Below, piece by piece: positions 22,680 to 30,700 of a stretch of 41,120 nucleotides of DNA. The translations under genes were made by a program, and so were the position numbers. The stretch's first letter is position 1; each line of letters opens with the position of its first letter. The DNA is from Candidatus Gastranaerophilales bacterium (GTDB lineage: Bacteria > Cyanobacteriota > Vampirovibrionia > Gastranaerophilales > Gastranaerophilaceae): the NCBI GenBank assembly GCA_017415185.1, contig JAFQHZ010000010.1, positions 1-41,120 of the forward strand. Reading direction: 5' to 3'. The notes beneath the pieces were generated by a model that was given only the letters and a program-made list of their open reading frames with translations, had not been told where the DNA came from and did not search any database.

Positions 22680-23874
22680 TGTTAAATTGAAATATTTTCT
22701 TGTTTCTTTTTTGTGTGGTTTTTATAAAAAAACAATCAATTTTTGTTCAAAATTTTTAAATAAATTTAACAGTGTTCAAAAAAACAAAATTGTTTTTTGT
22801 TCTTCTCAAGGGCGCAGTGTTGGATGTAATCCAAAATATATTGCAAAAGAAATTTTAAGACAAAATTTGCCTTATGAGCTTGTTTGGCTTGCTTATCCCG
22901 AATTTTCAAAAAATATTTCCGATTTAAAAGGGGTTCGATTTGTTGATTATTCGAATATTTCTTTAAAAATGAAAGAACTTTCAAAAGCAAAAATCTGGAT
23001 TGATAGTTCATATAAAATTGAAGATTTAAGATTGGGTTTAACAAAGAAAAAAAATCAATTTTATATTAATACCTGGCATGGGTCTTTGGGTATTAAAAAA
23101 ATGTTTTATGATTCCCAAACAAGCATTTTGACTGATTCATTTATGCATTGGTTTGATAAGGATTTCAAGAATTGCGATCTGATGATTGCAAATTGTGATT
23201 GGGAAAAAGAAATTTATAAAAGCGCTCTTGGCTTTAAAAACGAAATTCAAATATTAGGACATGCTAGAAACGATATTTTTTTTGAAGATTCAAAAAAATA
23301 TAAAAAGATGGTGTTGGATGAATTAGAGCTTGATTCTAATATTAATATTGCGCTTTATATGCCTTCTTTTAGAGATTCGCTTGATATTGAATGTTATGAT
23401 TTAAATTATGATATTTTAAAAAACACTCTTGAAGAAAAATTTGGCGGAAAATGGGTTGTTGCGACAAGATTTCATTCAACAAATGTCAAAAAAGATAAAA
23501 AAATATTAGAACAAAAAGCTTCTTTATATGATTTAACTTATTATTCTGATATGCAAGAATTGCTTGCTGGGGTGGATGTTTTAATTTCTGATTATTCAAG
23601 TTGCATGTTTGATTATATTTTGACAAATCGCCCTTGTTTTGTATATGCAAGCGATATTGAGCAATATAATACAACTCGTGGTTTTTATTATCCTTTAGAA
23701 AAAACTCCTTTTTTGATTTCAAAAACAAATGATGAATTAAGAGAAAATATTTTAAAATTTGATATTGTTCAATATCAAGCTGATTGCAAAAAATTTCTTC
23801 AAGAAAAAAATGTTGTTGATGATGGAAATGCTTCAAAAAGAATTGTTGAATTAATTAAGAAAATAATCGATTAA
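22669..23874 (+). CDS. CDP-glycerol/ribitol glycerophosphotransferase family protein
   Basis: The product is 401 aa, TagF/TarF/TarL-like catalytic domain (PF04464). Marker segments: INTWHGSLGIKKM (His of the WHG motif), YMPSFRDS, TRFHSTN (R-x-H), and the substrate-phosphate loop LISDYSSCMFDYI. A hydrophobic N-terminus (FFSVKLKYFLVSFLCGFYKK) suggests inner-membrane association. It transfers polyol-phosphate units from CDP-polyol to a growing glycan or lipid anchor. Last gene of the plus-strand cluster; its end overlaps the facing gene by 20 bp. Confidence 0.85.
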   Translation: MFFSVKLKYFLVSFLCGFYKKTINFCSKFLNKFNSVQKNKIVFCSSQGRSVGCNPKYIAKEILRQNLPYELVWLAYPEFSKNISDLKGVRFVDYSNISLKMKELSKAKIWIDSSYKIEDLRLGLTKKKNQFYINTWHGSLGIKKMFYDSQTSILTDSFMHWFDKDFKNCDLMIANCDWEKEIYKSALGFKNEIQILGHARNDIFFEDSKKYKKMVLDELELDSNINIALYMPSFRDSLDIECYDLNYDILKNTLEEKFGGKWVVATRFHSTNVKKDKKILEQKASLYDLTYYSDMQELLAGVDVLISDYSSCMFDYILTNRPCFVYASDIEQYNTTRGFYYPLEKTPFLISKTNDELRENILKFDIVQYQADCKKFLQEKNVVDDGNASKRIVELIKKIID

Positions 23875-25354
23875 CAATATAAGAATGTATTTTTTTGTAT
23901 GTTAAATCATCCATAAAGAATTCTTTTTTGATTATTTTTTCTCTTGTTTTGAATAATTTGTCGTTTTTTATTATTTCTTTTATTAAATTTTCAATTTCAT
24001 TAAAGTTTTGAACTTCATAAAACCCTTTTTTAAGTTTTTCGCCAAAGCTATCAAAAGGGGCTCTATCTTTGCGGTTTAAAAAGATTATTGGTTTTTTTGT
24101 TGGGTAATATTCTGCTAAAAAAGAAGAGCAGTCTGTAATTAAAATGTCAGATGTTTTAAATAAATCAAAATATTCGCCTTTATTATATATTGAAGAATTT
24201 TTCAGATTTTGCCATTCTTTTGAATAATTTTCATATTCTTCTTTTATCATTAAATTATGTTCGACTACTGCATTTTTAAGCATTGGATGTGGCTTAAAAA
24301 CAAAAGAATAATTTTGATTATTTTTTGCAAAATCAAGAAAATTTTTATAATTGACATCAAAAGTTGACATTTTTAAGCCATCTAAACCAAGGGAATGATG
24401 TGGGGCATAAATGATTTTTAGATTTTGCGGATTTTTCCAAGGATTTTGCTTGATTGGTTCAAGATAATTGTCTAATTTTAAAGACCCAAGGGCAACAAGG
24501 TTGTTTTTCATTTTTGCTGCTTTTTTATAAAATTTGACATGATAAGGACTTTCGGCAAAAAATAGCCATAAATTTTGATAAATTTCTTTTGTGCTATTGC
24601 TTCCCCAATTTTTTTCGCTTAATGTTGTATAGCCATAAGGAGACATAATTGTTAGCGCATAATCGGAAACGAATTTTGGATGGTTGCAGTTGTTTAAATA
24701 CCAAGGTTGTTGATAAAAAACAATGTCAGGTTTAAGGGTTTTAATATCAATATTTTGTTTTTTTTCATAATCAAAACAATCGATTGAATCAATATTTAAG
24801 TTATTAAAAAAGTTTTTATTTTCTTCTTGTGTATAAATAATTTCCCCTTTTGAAGTTACAGGAAATAGGGCGATCGGAAGGACTTCAAACTTTTCGTCGT
24901 TTTTAAAAGCTTTGTATAAATTTGTGTAGCTCCATTTTTCGTTTTGTTCGCAAATGAATAAAACTTTTAGTTTTTCTTTGTTTTTAAAGTTTTTAATTAT
25001 TTTTTCATATTTTTTTTGAGAGTTAATTTTTTCTTTTTTTTGTTGAATATTTAATATTTTGGTTTTTTTGTTCAGGAAATTGTTCTCTTTTAAAAATTTT
25101 TCTTTTGTATCAAAATCAGGGGAAACTATGATTAAATATTCAAAAGAAATGTCTTTAAGCTCTTTTGTTGGAATAGAAGGAAAGCCTTTATAAAAGCCAT
25201 TTGATTCAAATTTGATATCGCATAGTGCTTTGATATTAAAGAGCTTATTTAAATTAAAATTTTCGTATATTTCTTCAAACAAATTTCCAATGCAATAAAA
25301 AACAACAGATTTATTTTTGCATTTTTTGGATAAAATTTCGATATTTTCCTTCAT
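23855..25354 (-). CDS. Rossmann domain fused to CDP-glycerol-type transferase
   Basis: The product is 499 aa. Residues ~1-100 are the small Rossmann-like domain (SVVFYCIGNLFEEI, FEYLIIVSP) also found as a separate gene at 20526. Residues ~150-499 are a TagF-type transferase: IIYAPHHSLG, FKPHPML, and the loop DILITDCSSFLAEYYPTKKPIIFL. The expected His and DxSS-type elements are present. It faces the plus-strand cluster and is probably a second polymerase or primase for the same polymer. Upstream is a TATAAT exactly 6 nt before the ATG and no Shine-Dalgarno, so the mRNA may be leaderless. Confidence 0.8.
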   Translation of the reverse strand: MKENIEILSKKCKNKSVVFYCIGNLFEEIYENFNLNKLFNIKALCDIKFESNGFYKGFPSIPTKELKDISFEYLIIVSPDFDTKEKFLKENNFLNKKTKILNIQQKKEKINSQKKYEKIIKNFKNKEKLKVLFICEQNEKWSYTNLYKAFKNDEKFEVLPIALFPVTSKGEIIYTQEENKNFFNNLNIDSIDCFDYEKKQNIDIKTLKPDIVFYQQPWYLNNCNHPKFVSDYALTIMSPYGYTTLSEKNWGSNSTKEIYQNLWLFFAESPYHVKFYKKAAKMKNNLVALGSLKLDNYLEPIKQNPWKNPQNLKIIYAPHHSLGLDGLKMSTFDVNYKNFLDFAKNNQNYSFVFKPHPMLKNAVVEHNLMIKEEYENYSKEWQNLKNSSIYNKGEYFDLFKTSDILITDCSSFLAEYYPTKKPIIFLNRKDRAPFDSFGEKLKKGFYEVQNFNEIENLIKEIIKNDKLFKTREKIIKKEFFMDDLTYKKIHSYIVNRLFS

Positions 25355-25366
25355 AAATATATTATA
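25355..25366 (-). promoter_or_regulatory. -10 box 6 nt before start codon (leaderless)
   Basis: On the minus strand TATAAT (25361-25366), 6 nt, then the ATG at 25354; a -35-like TTAAAA lies 17 bp further up. Confidence 0.5.
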
Positions 25367-25395
25367 GTTTTTCGGTATGATTTTTTTAAAACTCG

Positions 25396-25423
25396 TTACA
25401 AAGTTTAATAAATATGCTATAAT
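25396..25423 (+). promoter_or_regulatory. Sigma-70-type promoter for fliD
   Basis: TTACAA (25396-25401), 16-bp spacer, TATAAT (25418-25423). No convincing sigma-28 (TAAA-N15-GCCGATAA) box is seen, although fliD is a late flagellar gene in many bacteria. Confidence 0.5.
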
Positions 25424-25491
25424 AATGTAGTAGCGTGGAATAGTGTCCTATATAATATATGGATATAGTTTAGAAAAAAAGGATTTTTAGA

Positions 25492-27315
25492 ATGTCGTTT
25501 TCTATTACAGGCGTAGGCTCAGGATTTGATATATCGGGAATTGTTTCGCAGCTTGTTGCTGTGAAAGAAGCTTCCATTCTTACTCCTCTAGAGGATAAAT
25601 TAAGCACTCTTGAGACTAAAAACACTGCCTTAACAAGTTTGAAAGGCAAATTTTCAACTTTACAATCTGCGCTTCAAACTTTTACTAAAACGATTTATAA
25701 TTCTTCTTCTGATATGTGGAACAATACCAAAATTAGCTCCACAAACGACGCTTATGCAACAGCGACATCTTCTGGAAGCGTGGCAGCTTCTCAAATAGAA
25801 TTATTTATTGAACAAATTGCAACTTCAACTACTGCAAAAAGCGTTCATAGCCTTGGTGCAACATCGAAAGAAGGACTTGAAGGCGCAAAATTTATTAATC
25901 TTGCAAATGGGCAAGCTAAAAGTGGCGAATTTTCAATGTTTTTAAATGGAAAAGAATTCAACATTGAAATTTCTGATGAAGATTCTCTTAAAGATGTAAT
26001 GGATAAAATCAACACTGCTTCAAAAGGTCAAATTAAAGCTGAAGTTGATGAAAACGGAATGTTTTCAATAAAAGCCCATAAAGAAGTTGACGGCGAATTT
26101 GTTGTTGATAATGAAGCTTCTTTAATTTTGGGGTCTTCTGGTGATACTTCAAATTTGGCTTCTGCTCTTAAATTGCACACAAAAGTAGAAGGCGGATATG
26201 AAAGCGCTTATGCTGTTAGCGCAGTGAATACTACTCAGGCAATGAATTCTGCTGAATCGGGCTTAGCTGATTTAAGGTTTTATGATTCTGAGGGAAATCC
26301 TGCTGAATCTGGAAAAATAATTATTAATGGCAAAGAAATTGAAGTTAATGGCGATATGTCGATTAACGATTTAATTTCGAAAATTAATTCAAATTCTGAT
26401 GCTAAAGTTAAGGCTTCTTACGATGCTTTGACTAACAAAGTTATTTTGAGCGCAACTCAAACAGGACAAAGCAATATCAGCCTTGCAAGCGAAGGAACTA
26501 ATCTTTTAAATATTCTTGGTTTAACACATGGCGAAGGCGAAAACGAGATTTTGGCGGCTGGTTCGCAAGAGCTTGGTCAAAATGCAATTGTGCATATTAA
26601 CGGAAATAAAGTTATTTCTAATTCAAACACAATTACAGGCGAATCTTCTGGAATTGCTAATTTGTCTTTGACTGTTAAAAAACCAACAAGCGATTATTCA
26701 AACAATAAAGACGACGAAAAATCTGTAACATTGAATATTGATGCTGATTATTCTGCAATTAAATCTGCATTGGAAAAATTTGTGTCTTCTTATAATGATG
26801 TTGTTTCAACTGTTGAAACAATGACTCAATCGGGCGGTAAAATTGGAAGAGATGCTTCGCTTAATTCAATTCTTTCTCAAATGAGAAGCATTACTTCTAA
26901 AGTATTTAGTGGCGAAGGCGAATTTTCAATGCTTGCGCATATCGGCATATCTTCCGATAAGGATGATTTATCTAAATTGAAAATTGATAGTTCAAAATTA
27001 GATAAAGCGTTAAATGAAAATTTGGATTCCGTTAAAAAGCTATTGTCTGATGGATATACTTCAAAAGAAGATAATGGTTTATTTGATGGAATGTTAAACA
27101 CAATTAATGGCGTTTTAGATGTTGAGCGTGGATATTTTGCAACGCAAACAGAAAGCGTTCAAGCAATGATTAAGAGCGTTAATTCAAGAATTTCTCGTGC
27201 GACTGATAGATTAACAAATTATGAAACAAGAATTGCAAATCAGTTTAACAAAATGGATTCTACAATTGCAGCGCTTAATTCTCAATTAAGTACATTTACT
27301 TCTTATTTAGGGTAG
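25492..27315 (+). CDS. fliD: Flagellar filament cap protein FliD
   Basis: The product is 607 aa. The N-terminus GVGSGFDISGIVSQLVAVKE is the FliD_N signature, followed by the coiled-coil stretch (PLEDKLSTLETKNTALTSLKGKFSTLQ). The C-terminal FliD_C region has ADYSAIKSALEKFVSSYNDVVSTVE, MRSITSKVFSG and the terminal coiled coil ending NQFNKMDSTIAALNSQLSTFTSYLG. It caps the growing filament and helps flagellin fold. AAGGA lies before the ATG. No other flagellar structural gene is adjacent, so the flagellar genes are scattered; the matching sigma factor is at 39174. Confidence 0.95.
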   Translation: MSFSITGVGSGFDISGIVSQLVAVKEASILTPLEDKLSTLETKNTALTSLKGKFSTLQSALQTFTKTIYNSSSDMWNNTKISSTNDAYATATSSGSVAASQIELFIEQIATSTTAKSVHSLGATSKEGLEGAKFINLANGQAKSGEFSMFLNGKEFNIEISDEDSLKDVMDKINTASKGQIKAEVDENGMFSIKAHKEVDGEFVVDNEASLILGSSGDTSNLASALKLHTKVEGGYESAYAVSAVNTTQAMNSAESGLADLRFYDSEGNPAESGKIIINGKEIEVNGDMSINDLISKINSNSDAKVKASYDALTNKVILSATQTGQSNISLASEGTNLLNILGLTHGEGENEILAAGSQELGQNAIVHINGNKVISNSNTITGESSGIANLSLTVKKPTSDYSNNKDDEKSVTLNIDADYSAIKSALEKFVSSYNDVVSTVETMTQSGGKIGRDASLNSILSQMRSITSKVFSGEGEFSMLAHIGISSDKDDLSKLKIDSSKLDKALNENLDSVKKLLSDGYTSKEDNGLFDGMLNTINGVLDVERGYFATQTESVQAMIKSVNSRISRATDRLTNYETRIANQFNKMDSTIAALNSQLSTFTSYLG

Positions 27316-27589
27316 TTTTGTTGCTCAACTTCGCTCGAGTTTAGTCCAGTGTCCGCACTAGCCCACCGCTTCATCAGCGCTGTGCAAGTGCTTCACATCC
27401 TTATGCTCTCGCTTTGCTCAGCTAGTCCATCGGACTACGCTTCGCTTCGCTCGAGTTGCTCCTGTGAAATCAAAGATTTCTACGTCGCCCATCTAAGGTC
27501 TGCGTGCTCGTCGCCTGCTCAACGCAGCCGCCGTCGCACTTCGCACAGTTATGCTCTCACTTGTTTCGCCAAGCTCAGCAGAGCTAGGC
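27316..27589. repeat. GC-rich hairpin-rich spacer between fliD and rlmN
   Basis: This 274-bp stretch is far richer in G+C than everything around it. GCTCAACTTCGCTCGAGTT (27323-27341) recurs with one mismatch at 27588-27606 and more loosely at 27439-27457. Perfect small hairpins occur at 27423-27437 (TAGTCC/GGACTA), 27466-27480 (GAAATC/GATTTC) and 27572-27585 (AGCTC/GAGCT). The last repeat copy overlaps the end of rlmN. An open frame across it is low-complexity and not credible as protein. Confidence 0.6.
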
Positions 27590-28623
27590 TCAACTGCGCT
27601 CGAGTTTGCCTGCTAATTGTCCGCAAGCAGCGTCAATATCGGCGCCACGCTCAAGGCGGATTGTAACTTTTTTGCCTGAAGCCTCAAGGAGATATTTAAA
27701 TTTCAACATATCTTTTTTGATTGGTTTTTGAAACCATTACCATCATCAACTGGATTATATGGAATCAAATTAATATTGCATTTAATATCTTTTAAAAATT
27801 CAATCAACTCCAAAGCACATTCTTTTGTGTCGTTTAAACCGCCAATTAAAATGTATTCTATTGTAATTCTATCTTTAGTGGCTGAATTATATTCTTTTAA
27901 TGCTTTTTTTAATTCTTCTATATTGTATTTTTTCTCAATTGGCATAATTTTTTCTCTTATTTCGTGGTTTGGCGCATGGAGAGAAATTGCCAGCGTTGGG
28001 ATTAAATCGTTTTTGGCTAATTCATAAATTTTTGGAACAATGCCTGAAGTTGAGAGTGTCATTCTGCGAATTGAAATTTGAAGATTTTTATTGATTAGCT
28101 CGATTGCTTTTTTGATGTTTTCGAAATTGTCGAGCGGTTCGCCTTGACCCATAAATACAACATTTGTGATTTTTAAATCTGTATCATTTTGAGCTAATAA
28201 AATTTGCGAAACGATTTCATTAGCTTCTAAATTTCTTTTGAAGCCATTTTTGCCTGTTGCGCAAAATTTGCAACCCATTTTGCATCCAACTTGGCAAGAA
28301 ACACACATTGATAGATTGCTTCGATTATCGAATCGCATTAAAACCGTTTCAGCACAAAGTCCATCTTTAAATTCAATTAAATATTTAATTGTTCCATCAC
28401 AGGATATTTGGCGAGTTTTAATTTTGCAATCTAATATTTGACAATTTTCGCTTAAAAATTGTCTAAATTCTTTTTTGACATCTGTCATATCATCAAAAGA
28501 TTTTGCGTTTTTTGCCCAAATCCAAGAGTGGATTTGCTCTGCTCTGAATTTTTTTTCGCCTTGCGAAACAATATAGTCGCATAGTTCTTCTTTTGAGAAT
28601 TTTGAAAGGGTGATTTTTTCCAT
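27590..28623 (-). pseudogene. rlmN: rlmN, 23S rRNA/tRNA m2A methyltransferase, with 1-nt frameshift
   Basis: This radical SAM enzyme methylates A2503 of 23S rRNA and A37 of some tRNAs. Visible residues: E92 in GLCAETVLM, C107 (equivalent of catalytic Cys118), and the cluster C114-x3-C118-x2-C121. The frame from the ATG stops after 306 aa in NGFKNQSKKIC. Shifting one base at the A5 run (T5 on the plus strand, 27725-27729) restores FKKPIKKDMLKF and then GADIDAACGQLAGKL, the conserved end carrying the methyl-accepting Cys (codon 27623-27625), giving about 344 aa, the normal length. As read, the protein lacks that essential Cys. This is either a homopolymer sequencing error or a real inactivation. 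The upstream TAATAT lies 6 nt before the ATG. Confidence 0.9.
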
Positions 28624-28732
28624 AATGAAATATTAACATAAAAGCTTTATAAAATTTTGTAATAAAAAATAAAAGCAAAAAATAAATTATTTTTGTTTTG
28701 TATGGATATATAAAAAATGAAAGGTGTTGTAA

Positions 28733-29287
28733 ATGAATATTTCTCCAGTTAGTTGTTTAAATTTTAAAAATGTAAATTTTTTAAATAATGCAAATAATAC
28801 TGTTTCAAATGCGTACAATAGTCAAATTTCTTTTTGTGGTAACAAAGAAATTGCAGACAAAAAAGCAAGTGAAACTCTCGAAATGCTAGAATATATTGAT
28901 TCAAAATCTCAGGAAGTATTTAAAAAAGCTCAAATGTTTAAAGAAAAACAAGCTGCTCAATATCGTCCATGCGGAAATGCTTTTTATTTTTCTAGAGAAG
29001 ATGGAAAAGAAGATTCATATTGGTTTAATGGAGATAAATTAATTGTATCCTTAGGAAGAAAAGATTACAGTGGAATTTTGAAAAGCGTTGATGAAAGATT
29101 TATATTTGAAGATGGTAAATTAATTGAATATAGAAAAAATGAAAAAGGCGCAACTGGCTATGGTTTTGATTTTTCTCAAGCAGAGGTTCATTATTTAGTT
29201 GACAAAAATACAGGCAATGTAGATATCCATTTTAATGAACAAGAGCCTTTTGATGATGCGCTTAAAGCTTTAAGAAAATGGTATTAA
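28733..29287 (+). CDS. Hypothetical protein with N-terminal 'ISFCGNK' motif
   Basis: The product is 184 aa, unrecognised. An Asn-rich N-terminus (MNISPVSCLNFKNVNFLNNA) leads to QISFCGNKE at residue 31, the same type of junction as INFKGQD in the protein at 5824 and NFGALFGKK at 9818. Then a helical stretch (LEMLEYIDSKSQEVFKKAQMF) and a beta-rich domain (FYFSREDGKEDSYWFNGDKLIVSL). No Sec signal or membrane span. Single gene, divergent from rlmN. Confidence 0.62.
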   Translation: MNISPVSCLNFKNVNFLNNANNTVSNAYNSQISFCGNKEIADKKASETLEMLEYIDSKSQEVFKKAQMFKEKQAAQYRPCGNAFYFSREDGKEDSYWFNGDKLIVSLGRKDYSGILKSVDERFIFEDGKLIEYRKNEKGATGYGFDFSQAEVHYLVDKNTGNVDIHFNEQEPFDDALKALRKWY

Positions 29288-29307
29288 TTTATAAAATTTA
29301 ACATCTC

Positions 29308-29368
29308 TTGCAAATTCATCATGTTTAAAATAAGATATTAATTACCTAAAGTGGCTTTGGTATGCCAC
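29308..29368 (+). promoter_or_regulatory. rpmI-rplT promoter and leader hairpin
   Basis: TTGCAA (29308-29313), 17-bp spacer, TAAGAT (29331-29336); the transcript would start near 29343. The leader then holds a hairpin GTGGC/GCCAC (29351-29355, 29364-29368). Its position fits an autoregulatory target for L20, which is known to control rpmI-rplT in other bacteria, but the specific fold cannot be verified by eye. Confidence 0.5.
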
Positions 29369-29400
29369 AAGGGATTGTATAACACAAAAGGAGAAACAAA

Positions 29401-29613
29401 ATGCCTAAAATGAAAACACACAGATCTGCAGCAAAACGCTACAAAATCACTGGATCTGGCAAAGTTTTAAGACAAAAAGCTGGCAAAGGTCACTTACTAG
29501 CTCACAAAAGTCCTGCTAGAAAAGGAAGACTTTCAGGAACTACTGAAGTTTTCGAAGGAAATTTAGCAATGATTGCTAAAGAATTACCGTATGCAAAGAA
29601 ATACACTAGATAA
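29401..29613 (+). CDS. rpmI: 50S ribosomal protein L35
   Basis: The product is 70 aa; MPKMKTHRSAAKRYKITGSG followed by KGHLLAHKS is the L35 signature. AGGAG precedes the ATG. It is followed 15 nt later by rplT. infC, the usual first gene of this operon, is not present upstream; the promoter lies directly before rpmI. Confidence 0.96.
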   Translation: MPKMKTHRSAAKRYKITGSGKVLRQKAGKGHLLAHKSPARKGRLSGTTEVFEGNLAMIAKELPYAKKYTR

Positions 29614-29628
29614 GGAAGGTTGTGAACT

Positions 29629-29976
29629 ATGAGAGTTAAACGTGGTAACGTATTAAGAAAAAGACATAAAAAAATCTTAAAATTAGCTAAAGGCTTTTTA
29701 GGTGCTAGATCTAGAATCTTTAAAGTTGCTAACATCGCTGTAATGAAAAAATTAAAATATCAATACAGAGACAGACGCGTTCTTAAAAGAAATATGCGTT
29801 CACTTTGGATTGTTAGAATCAACGCAGCTGTTAGAGAAATGGGCTTAAGCTATTCTAAATTTATGAATATGCTTAAAAAAGCAGATATTCAAGTAAACAG
29901 AAAAATGTTGGCTGAATTAGCTGCTAATGAACCAGAAGCATTTAAAGTTTTAGTTGAAGAAGCTCAAAAAGCTTAA
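29629..29976 (+). CDS. rplT: 50S ribosomal protein L20
   Basis: The product is 115 aa; [22 protein letters not shown], then [20 protein letters not shown], matches L20. It is an early-assembly 23S-binding protein and, in several bacteria, a repressor of its own operon. The ribosome site is GGAAGG before the ATG, and a strong bidirectional terminator follows. Confidence 0.97.
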   Translation: MRVKRGNVLRKRHKKILKLAKGFLGARSRIFKVANIAVMKKLKYQYRDRRVLKRNMRSLWIVRINAAVREMGLSYSKFMNMLKKADIQVNRKMLAELAANEPEAFKVLVEEAQKA

Positions 29977-29994
29977 TTTTACTTTAAAACATTA

Positions 29995-30027
29995 AAAAAA
30001 TAGCAATGCATTTGCATTGCTATTTTT
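29995..30027. terminator. Bidirectional terminator between rplT and the facing operon
   Basis: AAAAAATAGCAATGCA (from 29995) pairs with TGCATTGCTATTTTT (from 30013) across a 2-nt loop, with A's on one side and T's on the other, so it can act in both directions. The stop codon of the minus-strand acyltransferase gene (30020-30022) lies inside it. Confidence 0.92.
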
Positions 30028-30700
30028 GTTTTAAATAAGTTTTGTAATTTTCTTTCAAATCTTTATAAAGCTCATGCATTTTATCTTCGATTTGTTTTCT
30101 TGTTGTTTCGATTTCTTCGTCTGTTGGGTTTTCGCTGACTGGAATTGGGTCTCCAAAAACCATAACAAGCTTTGTTCCGATTAATGGGAATCTAAATTTA
30201 TCCCAAGAGTTAAATTGCAAAAATCTTTTTTGCGGACTCCAATAAACAGCAGGAACAATTGGGGCGCCAGTCAATCTTGCTATTTCGATGATTCCTTTTT
30301 TAACAACCCTGTTTGGTCCTCTTGGTCCGTCGATTGTCAATGCACCGTTTAGATTTTCTTCTTTTATTTTTTTAATTAATTCCAAGCTCGCTTTTGCACC
30401 GCCTCTGTTTTGAGAGCCTCGAACTGTTTCAACGCCAACTGCGTTTGCTGCTCTTGAAATAATTTCTCCATCTTGTGAATTTGAAACCATTATGCAGGTT
30501 TTTCTGTGCATATTGCAAGAAAAAACGCCGCATTGGTGCGCATGCCAAAGGGCAAAGATGCATTTTTCTTTTGGATAATTTATACATTTGCAAGTGTAAA
30601 ATATTTTTTCTAATTTAAATAATGCGGTTACAAAGCCTGAAATAACTTCAAAACCATATCTTTTTCTAAATCTGTTTAGTTTTAATTTTAATGATTCCAA
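30020..30700 (-). CDS. DUF374-type lysophospholipid acyltransferase family protein
   Basis: About 226 aa from a TTG start at 30700, preceded by AAGGAG on the minus strand. A longer frame from 30790 runs through the end of hisD and is not credible. Motifs: IFALWHAHQ (His active-site region), SNSQDGEIISRAANAVGVETVRGS, and DGPRGPNRVVKKG, all typical of the DUF374/LPLAT group that acylates lipid A precursors or glycerolipids at the inner membrane. It overlaps hisD by 13 nt, so translation is coupled although the pathway is unrelated. Substrate unknown. Confidence 0.82.
   Translation of the reverse strand: MESLKLKLNRFRKRYGFEVISGFVTALFKLEKIFYTCKCINYPKEKCIFALWHAHQCGVFSCNMHRKTCIMVSNSQDGEIISRAANAVGVETVRGSQNRGGAKASLELIKKIKEENLNGALTIDGPRGPNRVVKKGIIEIARLTGAPIVPAVYWSPQKRFLQFNSWDKFRFPLIGTKLVMVFGDPIPVSENPTDEEIETTRKQIEDKMHELYKDLKENYKTYLKQK

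Noticed and set aside
27349-27666. Open frame of 105 codons in the GC-rich spacer
   Set aside because: Low-complexity Ala/Ser/Arg/Cys translation, overlaps the conserved end of rlmN on the other strand, no ribosome site.
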